From positions 20,029,375-20,093,374 of the forward strand of contig CAIIXF020000005.1 in the NCBI GenBank assembly GCA_903813345.2: a stretch of 64,000 nucleotides of DNA, read 5' to 3'. A program made the translations under genes and the position numbers. Shown here one piece after another: positions 56,973-64,000 of this stretch. Numbering within the stretch: the first letter of the stretch is position 1; each line of letters starts with the position of its first letter. The stretch comes from Owenia fusiformis (taxonomy: Eukaryota; Annelida; Polychaeta; Sabellida; Oweniidae). A model generated the notes under the pieces. The model did no database searches and was not told the DNA's origin. It saw only the letters and a program-made list of their open reading frames with translations.

Positions 56973-59900
56973 ATGAAGGTATTGATCTTGTCTGTTTTGG
57001 CGACCCTGGCACTAGGAGCCCCGGGGGTGATTCACATGCAGCAAAGACGTCATCAATACAAAGAGGGTGTCACTATTGAGGAAACACTAAGGAAATACGG
57101 CATCTCTACTCTGTTGAAATTGGCCAAGGATGCAGGACTCCCCATGGGAGAAACGGGTAATTATGATATTGTTAGATATACTTTATAACGTACAACTTTT
57201 AATTTTGAATGTGTAAAAGTAAAGCTTACATGCTATTTAATAAGTACTTTCTTAACGTGCACAGCTTGCCTTTTCTGATTTTTAATAGTCAGTTTTTCAC
57301 TGCTATTTTACAGGGCAATACCCTTTCGTCTCCCCCGCATTACAGAATTAAATATTCAAGGATTTAAGCCATTTTGGGCACAGTATAATGTAGAATGACC
57401 ATTCGTTGAAGGTGTACATGTTGGTTTGCAATATGCACGAAATGCGCCAGCATCGAGTGTTAATTTTAGGAAACAACGCCTGGAAGGAATGGCCATTCCA
57501 CAATGCATCGAGTCTTGGGCTCAAATTCTTTTCGCACATTGCAAAATATTTTCTACCGTGTCACTTAAGATACGGAGTCACTAAAAAACATATTTTCAAT
57601 GAAACTCTTTGCAAGGGTCAAGTTGGCAATGCATCAATTTCAATTTGTAGAATCAGGTTCTCACCTAGACAATCATAAACTAAAATTCAACGGATGCGGT
57701 GATCGGTTATATAATTGAATGCAGTTACGTTGGATAGCGTGTTCTAATTGGCTGGTATCGGACACACCTTGTCTAGCTATGTGTGAATGAGTTATTGAGT
57801 CAATGAACAGATTCAGTAATTTGTCTAGCCGATTGTTCAGACCGATTTTGCATTAATTAATTTCTCTCATTATATGATGCATATGTGGATCCATACTAGA
57901 CATTCCAGCTTCAGAACATCACTCTGGCGGTTTGTCATTTTAGGCCCATTCACCGTGTTTGCCCCAACTGATGAGGCCTTCAGTACCTTGAGCCCTCAGA
58001 TTTTGAGGGAACTTGAAAAAGACAAAGAGTTGTTGAAGAACGTCCTGCTCTACCACATCGTTGGGGGTAGTGTCATGTCCAATGACATTACTAATGAGAT
58101 GACTGCCCAGAGCATGTGGACGGGACATGATATCAGGTTCAACATCTACAAGAGAATGCTAGAAAAGGACACAGTAAGTTTTATTCTGTGCCAAACAACA
58201 ATGCTGTATTCTTAAATTATATGTTTCATAAATGCATGTAGCACAGTACAAACTTCAAAATCGTATGTATATTACCATTTGTGCTTGACTAGAGGGTGAC
58301 AGCAGATGGCAGTCCAATCATAATTGCCGATATTAAGTGCAGTAACGGAGTAATCCACATCATAGACAGAGTCATGTACCCGATACCCAGTGACACTGCT
58401 GCAGCATTTGTAGCAGGTGAACAGAAGGAGTTTTCCACTCTCCTCACTGCCCTGACTAAAGCAAACTTGGTTGACACACTAAAAGGTATAAACTTGACAC
58501 AGGTACATGTATCATTATAATGAAAAAGTCCAGGTTTCATAACTTAGTTTAAAACATAACTGCCACACTTCGAGTTTTTCTAAGTCCATTGCCAAGAGAG
58601 AAAATGGTTACCATTGGCAAACAGGCAATTACGAATTGGCAATTACGAATTCTATATTGCGTTTTGTAATAAACACTGTATGACTCTGTATTAAAAAGTA
58701 AAGTTGCTGCCAGGCTGCTATATGTTGGCATAATTTGAAGATTTAAGGGAAATCTTCTGTCTTGCAGGAAAAGGTCCATTCACCGTGTTTGCCCCTACAG
58801 ACGAGGCATTCAAAAGACTCAAACCAGGAGTTCTTGATCATCTGTTGGCCAATGTTACCCTTCTTAAATGTAAGTTATCCAACGATTGGACCAGACCTAC
58901 GTCCTGGGCAGATATATTTTAGCCTCGGAATAATTCCAATATCCCGAACCTCATACAGCATATTCTAAATATATTGACCATTGCAGCTGTATCAGAGTCC
59001 CATGTAGAACTATACTAGATAGTACGAGTGTTCTATGTTGACGATTGCAGCTGTATTGGAGTACCACGTAGTACCAGCGTTATATTTTGACCATTGCAGC
59101 TGCATTAGAGTCCCATGTAATACTAGTGTTATATATTGACCATTACAGCGGTTTGAGAGTTCCACATAGTACTAGCGTTTTACTAGTGTGTTGACCATTG
59201 CAGCTGTATTAGATTCCCATATATATGATACGTGTGTTATATACATGATATATTACCTATTGCATGTAGCTCTATTAAAGCAATGTGTAGTACAAGTGTT
59301 ATATTTTGACCATTGTAGCTGTATTAAAGTACCATGTACTAATAGTGTTATATTTTGACCATTGCAGCTGTATTAGAGTATCATGTACAGTAGTACAAGT
59401 GTTATATTTTGACCATTACAGCTGTATTAAACTACCATGTAGTACACGTGTTATATTTTGACCATTGCAGTTGCAGCTGTATTGGAGTATCATGAAGTAC
59501 TACACGTGATATATTTTGACTGTATTAGAGTATCGTGTAGTAATATTTGTGATATATTTTGACCATTGTATTTACAATAGAGTGTGATGTAGTAATAGTG
59601 TTATGTTTTGACCATTGCAGCTGTATTAGGGTACCATGTACTAATAGTGTTATACTTGACCATTGCAGCTGTATTAGAGTACCATGTTGTGTCGGGTACC
59701 TTCTTCAGCGATGGTTTTGATGACCAAGCTAAGATCACCACTCTCAATGGCAAGTCTGTTATTGTAAGGCTACTAGAAGGTGAGTGTTTGGAAAAATCCT
59801 TGAGATATAACCTTAGTGTTGGGCTTCACTCAGTATCTCTGAGAAATGTGAAAACAAATCTGAAATGTCTTCTGCAGAGTCCACTTCAAATCCTGCAACA

Positions 59901-60830
59901 GGTCACAAAAGGACACACTGACTACATGTAATGATTATGTAAAGGGAGGGGGAGTTGTTTGTAGAATGAATCGGAGGAGTTTTTCAAACATTTTATTAAC
60001 TTATAAGATTGCACCATATAATCCCAAGAATATTTCTCATTTTCAAAAATTATCTATGGATTAACACCCAGGTATTTTCATTTTTCAAACTCAGAGGACT
60101 GGGAATTATTGATTATATTCACTTTTGAATAATATAAATGCTGTTTTAAGTAGGTTTCATGTATGCCAATAATTCATAATTGTATAAATGGTGCCTTAAT
60201 CCCTAGAATTTTCTCTTTGAGGAATTTCCCATAGTAATCCAATGGTACAGTTCCAAGCAGATTTTGAGATAACAGGAAAGTAAATCTTCAATACACACCT
60301 TATTGGGTTGTTTTGGTTTATATCACAACCCAATTTTTATTCAAAAGCGAATCAATTATTCATAGTCCTCTGAAGTTTGAAGAATGAAAATACCTGGGTG
60401 TTAATACAAGTACATAGATAATCCTAGATTCGGATGATTTTTTCTCTCTCAGACAACTCCCCCTCCTTTCAGCTTAATTTGATTTGTTGATGACCTTGAC
60501 CAGTGCTGAAGTTGAGGTTTATAGTTAAAACATTCAAAATACTAAGCTTTAGAATTACAGTGGTGTCACAGAACAAAAATCTTTGGGACGATCTAATGAC
60601 ACTGGTACAAAGTTGAGGAATACAATATACTAAGTCTATCATTGGAGGTTTACAGTATAATGGAGGTATACAACAGACCTAGTATACATTCTCATTGTGT
60701 TTCAGATATTGTTGTTGTCAACACAGCGTTTGTACAGTACCCTGACAATGTTGTCACCAATGGTGTGGTTCACGGAATACAAGCTGTCCTTATGCCACCA
60801 AACGTCCACCTCCAGTTAGTTGAGAGTTAG
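56973..60830 (+). CDS. Secreted protein with two fasciclin (FAS1) domains, TGFBI/periostin-like
   Basis: Six exons in joined phase: 56973-57156, 57944-58173, 58293-58485, 58768-58869, 59669-59779, 60706-60830 (stop TAG), 945 nt, 314 residues. The start [18 protein letters not shown] is a classic signal peptide, so the product is secreted. Two FAS1 domains follow. The first runs from about residue 30 to 165 with [28 protein letters not shown] and [11 protein letters not shown]. The second runs from about 180 to 305 with [28 protein letters not shown] and [15 protein letters not shown]1 domains mediate cell adhesion and matrix binding; in bilaterians such proteins resemble TGFBI/periostin, which have four domains, so this two-domain form is short. 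It ends right after domain 2 with no EMI or GPI-type tail. The intron before exon 5 is mostly a degenerate array of its own 3' splice site. Confidence 0.9.
58976..59668 (+). repeat. Degenerate repeat of about 49 bp made of copies of the FAS1-gene exon 5 acceptor
   Basis: About 13 units, each TTGACCATTGCAG, CTGTATTAGAGTACCATG, TAGTACTAGTGTTATAT or a variant. The real exon 5 begins after the same TTGACCATTGCAG with CTGTATTAGAGTACCATG (59669 on). The array thus repeats the 3' splice site and first 18 bases of the exon. Units vary from about 43 to 64 bp; several have ACAG, GTAG or no AG at the splice position. It occupies most of intron 58870-59668. Confidence 0.9.
59780..60705 (+). other. Last intron of the FAS1 gene, with a palindromic pair
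   Basis: An inverted pair is visible: CCCAGGTATTTTCATTTTTC near 60068 and GAAAATACCTGGGTG near 60386, with CTCAGAGGACT/AGTCCTCTGA beside them. This marks a foldback or MITE spanning roughly 59940-60475. No coding sequence is seen. Confidence 0.5.
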
Positions 60831-61857
60831 ATCAGCTTTACATTTGGAACTCCACTGCATACTTATAAAAATTGATTGACTACATAAAAGTCCATGTTAG
60901 ATATGGGGCTAAAATTTCCAACATCATGAACCATTTTGACGCTTGACTTTTATATCTAATGTATATTCAATTTGCCAGATGTCAAAAATTCTAATGAAGC
61001 CTTATGCACAGTAAAAACAAAGATATTTTAATACTATTATAGTTATTAGTATATTATTAGTTATTCAAATTGTATGACATTTTCTGTTTCTATATTTTCC
61101 CTTTTTGACAAAAAAAAATATATACAGTATATATTCTACATTTCAAATAAATCTCTGAGAATTAAAACTAAGTAATAATTAGTTTCAAAGACAAGTTCTG
61201 AAATCTTCCATTGAGATTCCTTTTTTTATTATGTGCAACCCATTAGTTACAGGCCATTAGACTTTATTTGTGAATGTTAGGGACAAATGACAAACCAAAT
61301 GTAAGGAGTACGTACATTATATCTTTGGTATAATGCGACATCTGAATTAAATGAATGGGGAAGACCTCTTGATATTCCTATTGAGATTTGGAAGACAGTA
61401 TCTGTTCAAGATAAACTGTCAGACTGATAGAATTTGTTCAATCTCTGAGTCTTCCAAATTCACAAAATAAAAACATGCAAAACCCATCCAAGTAAACATT
61501 TTTCTAAATTCCAAGTGAACACCTAGAAATCATTTTTCCGGCTCAACTTTAGACATCAACTTTTTTCTCTTATTTTAGTCTTCTATTAGAAACTCTCATC
61601 GCAATGTAAACACTCTATCAGTTATTAGACACAGAACCCAGTGTTCACTTTAAATAGGATTTACTGTGTACATGTATCAGTAAAAGGAAATGGCTACACC
61701 TTTCTCTCAAACTGTCTCGTGACAAAGTGGCAAATTCGATGAAAACTAAAAATATTAAGTCACACATTTTGAAAGAGAAGAAAAGGCTGATACCTTATGA
61801 TCAGTGGTACAGAATGAGATATGTATAAACATTAAGCATGAACGAATTAGCTTATGT
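60831..61857. other. Convergent spacer between the FAS1 gene and DOHH
   Basis: AT-rich 3' UTR and spacer. AATAAA near 61147 is the likely poly(A) signal of the FAS1 gene. No gene or repeat of note is seen. Confidence 0.4.
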
Positions 61858-62406
61858 CTAAGATAAACCATCAGCATATTGAAATTGATCACTACTATGA
61901 TATTCTCCCATATCTAATGCCACTTCACAACTTTCCTTCACCATTTGTTCTTTATCTGTAGCATATTTCTTCAATACATTCATACAGTCCTCTGTTGCTA
62001 TGGCACCCAGGGCCTCAGCACATTCATGACGCACCATAGCGTGTTCTGATAAATCCATTAAATTTGCAGCTAGTTGTTTGGATGCAGCTTCGTGCTGCAT
62101 TTGTCCTAATATGTAAGCAATCTCATGACGATAAAGAGCACTGCTACATTTTAAACCATCTGCTAGGGCGAGTACAGCATCAGAACTTCCAATATTTCTC
62201 AATGCAAACATTGCTCTATAGCGCTCAAATAATGATAATTTTTCATCTAATAAAATCTCCCGTAATTTATTTATGTCATTTTCAACACTTGGTGGTGCTG
62301 GATCAACAGATTTATAATCTGCACTCCCCGTCAGATTTTCTTGTTTAGATGGGTCTTTGTTTTTCCACTCCAAGAGATCAAGTGCAATCTGACATGTCTC
62401 AGATAT
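61858..62406 (-). CDS. DOHH: Deoxyhypusine hydroxylase, last exon (C-terminal half)
   Basis: One exon of 183 codons including the TAG stop (61858-61860); a clear acceptor (TTTGATTTCAG) precedes it in phase 0, so earlier exons lie beyond the right edge. The product is an array of HEAT-like repeats with the iron-binding His-Glu pairs of DOHH: YRHEIAYILGQMQHEAASKQ and VRHECAEALGAIA. It has the DPAPPS linker and LFERYRAMFALRNIG, and closes SCEVALDMGEY, FQYADGL. DOHH completes hypusine formation on eIF5A by hydroxylating deoxyhypusine in the cytosol. Full-length enzymes have about 300 residues; this exon covers the last 182. No damage is visible. Confidence 0.95.
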   Translation of the reverse strand: MSETCQIALDLLEWKNKDPSKQENLTGSADYKSVDPAPPSVENDINKLREILLDEKLSLFERYRAMFALRNIGSSDAVLALADGLKCSSALYRHEIAYILGQMQHEAASKQLAANLMDLSEHAMVRHECAEALGAIATEDCMNVLKKYATDKEQMVKESCEVALDMGEYHSSDQFQYADGLS

Positions 62407-62824
62407 CTGAAATCAAACAATTTAAAAAATATATTCAAATGACACTGGTCTTGATTTGCTTTTCGAGCCAATTGTGCTCAAAACAACAGCAACTTCTTGG
62501 AGTAGCAAAGACCAATGCATAAAACATTTTATTAAAACTCCTCATTATGAAAATTTCTTGATAAAAATTCAATATCGGCAACACCAATGTATAGAAAACT
62601 CCATCAAAGATCTTACAAGCAACAAGACTGCTAGTATCTCAAAATGATTAATATTCTAGATAAACTTCAAAAAAATAAATCTGTCACTTGGAAATATATT
62701 TCTAAAAATTACAAATCAATGGAATTGGGACATAAACCTTTTTTCTGGAATAGTTCTAATAATATTTTTGACAATTCTAAAATAGAATGTGTCCAAGACT
62801 ATTGATCATGCAAGTCACATATAA
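62407..62824. other. DOHH intron, proximal part, with a worn Helitron 3' end
   Basis: Mostly AT-rich. Near 62480-62510 the complement reads GCTACTCCAAGAAGTTGCTG, TTGTTTT, the 3' hairpin zone of the Helitron family without a proper CTRR end. No exon seen. Confidence 0.4.
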
Positions 62825-64000
62825 CCAGAACAACGGCAACGCCAAAGCATAGCGAATCCCATCGAACATTTTTCAAAAGGGGCACCTTCTACCAAAAGTG
62901 TCATTAGACAGTGTGCCATGCTTATAATATTCACATACCAAATATGAACAAAATCGCTCTACTACTTTTCGAGTTATAGTAAAATACGTTAAAATGGTGG
63001 CCATTTTGAAAAATGGCCGCCTTCTACCAAAAGTCTCATTAGACAGTGTGCCATGCTTATAGTATTCACATACCAAATATGAACAAAATCGCTCCACTGC
63101 TTTTCGAGTTATAGTAAAATACGTTAAAATGTCCGCCATTTTGAAAAATGGCCGCCTTCTACCAAAAGTGTCATTAGACAGTGTGCCATGCTTATACGTA
63201 TTCACGTACCAAATATGAACAAAATCGCTCCACTACTTTTCGAGTTATAGTAAAATACGTTAAAATGTCCGCCATTTTGAAAAATGGCTGCCTTCTACCA
63301 AAAGTGTCATTAGACAGTGTGCCATGCTTAAAATATTCACGTACCAAATATGAAAAAAATCGCTCCACTACTTTTCGAGTTATAGTAAAATAAGTTAAAA
63401 TGGCAGCCATTTTTCAAAATGTCCGCCATTTTTCAAAATGGCCACCTTCTACCAAAAGTGTCATTAGACAGTGTGCCATGCTTACAGTATTCACATACCG
63501 AATATGAACAAAATCGCTCCACTACTTTTCGAGTTATAGTAAAATATGTTAAAATGGCGGCCATTTTGAAAAATGACCGCCCTCTACCAAAAGTGTCATT
63601 AGACAGTGCGCCATGCTTATACGTATTCACATACCAAATATGAACAAAATCGCTCCACTACTTTTCGAGTTTTAGTAAAATAAGTTAAAATGGCGGCCAT
63701 TTTTCAAAATGTCCGCCATTTTTCAAAATGGCCGCCTTCTTCCAAAAGTGTCATTAGACAGTGTGCCATGCTTATAGTATTCACAAACCAAATATGAACA
63801 AAATCGCTCCACTACTTTTCGAGTTACAGCAAAAATCGTAAAATAACGAGTAAAGGCCACCATTTTTCAAGATGGCTGCCATGTGCTTTTTTAATATCTA
63901 CATTTCTAGCTTTATTAATGTCCTATATAAAACATTTAACATTTAAAACATATTGCTATTACAGTTTTACATATTGCACCTAAATTACTGTTAAATCGGC
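62825..64000 (-). mobile_element. Helitron with a long tandem array, running off the right edge
   Basis: On - the 3' end reads TTCGATGGGATTCGCTATGC, TTTGGCGTTGCC, GTTGTTCTGG before host T. Inside (62878-63870) are about eight or nine tandem copies of a roughly 115-bp unit: AAAATGGCCGCCTTCTACCA, AAAGTGTCATTAGACAGTGT, GCCATGCTTATA, ACAAAATCGCTCCACTACTT and TTCGAGTTATAGTAAAAT (as read on +). It is the same unit as in the 7719-8840 copy, but expanded. The 5' end lies outside the window. The frames of 65-110 codons over the array are not genes. Confidence 0.8.

Noticed and set aside
62873-63643. Frames of 65-110 codons near the right edge
   Set aside because: They follow the 115-bp Helitron unit on both strands.

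Overview
The window is animal nuclear DNA: AT-rich, intron-rich, about 64 kb, with GT-AG introns, a vertebrate-like gene set and very heavy transposon load. The mix of a KNDC1-like RasGEF, CACUL1, a fasciclin-domain secreted protein and DOHH, with Helitrons, MULE/hAT/Tc1-mariner relics, CR1-like and L1-like LINEs and a tRNA-derived SINE, suggests a marine invertebrate (mollusc, hemichordate, amphioxus or similar). The sequence alone does not fix the phylum. I saw no LTR retrovirus, Polinton or other capsid-bearing element.

Host genes from left to right: (1) the 3' six exons of a KNDC1-like RasGEF on + (220-18548; its 5' part lies off the left edge); (2) a complete nine-exon ankyrin-repeat plus SOCS-box gene on - (29440 down to 20425), convergent with the first; (3) CACUL1 (CDK2-associated cullin-domain 1) on -, exons 1-8 from 54338 down to 40268, with only a short last exon not found; (4) a tRNA-His(GTG) on + just upstream of CACUL1; (5) a complete six-exon secreted protein with two fasciclin (FAS1) domains on + (56973-60830); (6) the last exon of DOHH on - (62406 down to 61858), convergent with the FAS1 gene. 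All exon joints listed keep phase when added up.

The introns and spacers are layered with mobile DNA. The 8.5-kb KNDC1 intron is a Russian doll: a MULE-type element (perfect 9-bp target duplication) holds a second element, which holds a CR1-like LINE, which itself holds a Helitron and a 5'-truncated L1-like LINE. The next intron holds a 3.4-kb near-palindrome that carries the same repeat-associated protein gene on both arms. A Helitron family with 5' TC, 3' CTRR and a covarying terminal hairpin is scattered through the whole window.

The most unusual signals are two minisatellites grown from splice sites of their host genes. In CACUL1 intron 2 about 32 units of 42 bp are copies of the end of exon 2 plus its 5' splice site. 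In the FAS1 gene about 13 degenerate units of about 49 bp are copies of the 3' splice site and start of exon 5. The CACUL1 units are a multiple of three and stay open for about seven units, so use of a downstream copy of the donor would add 14 residues per unit without changing phase. A third array (25 bp, about 3.2 kb) fills most of an intron of the ankyrin/SOCS gene.
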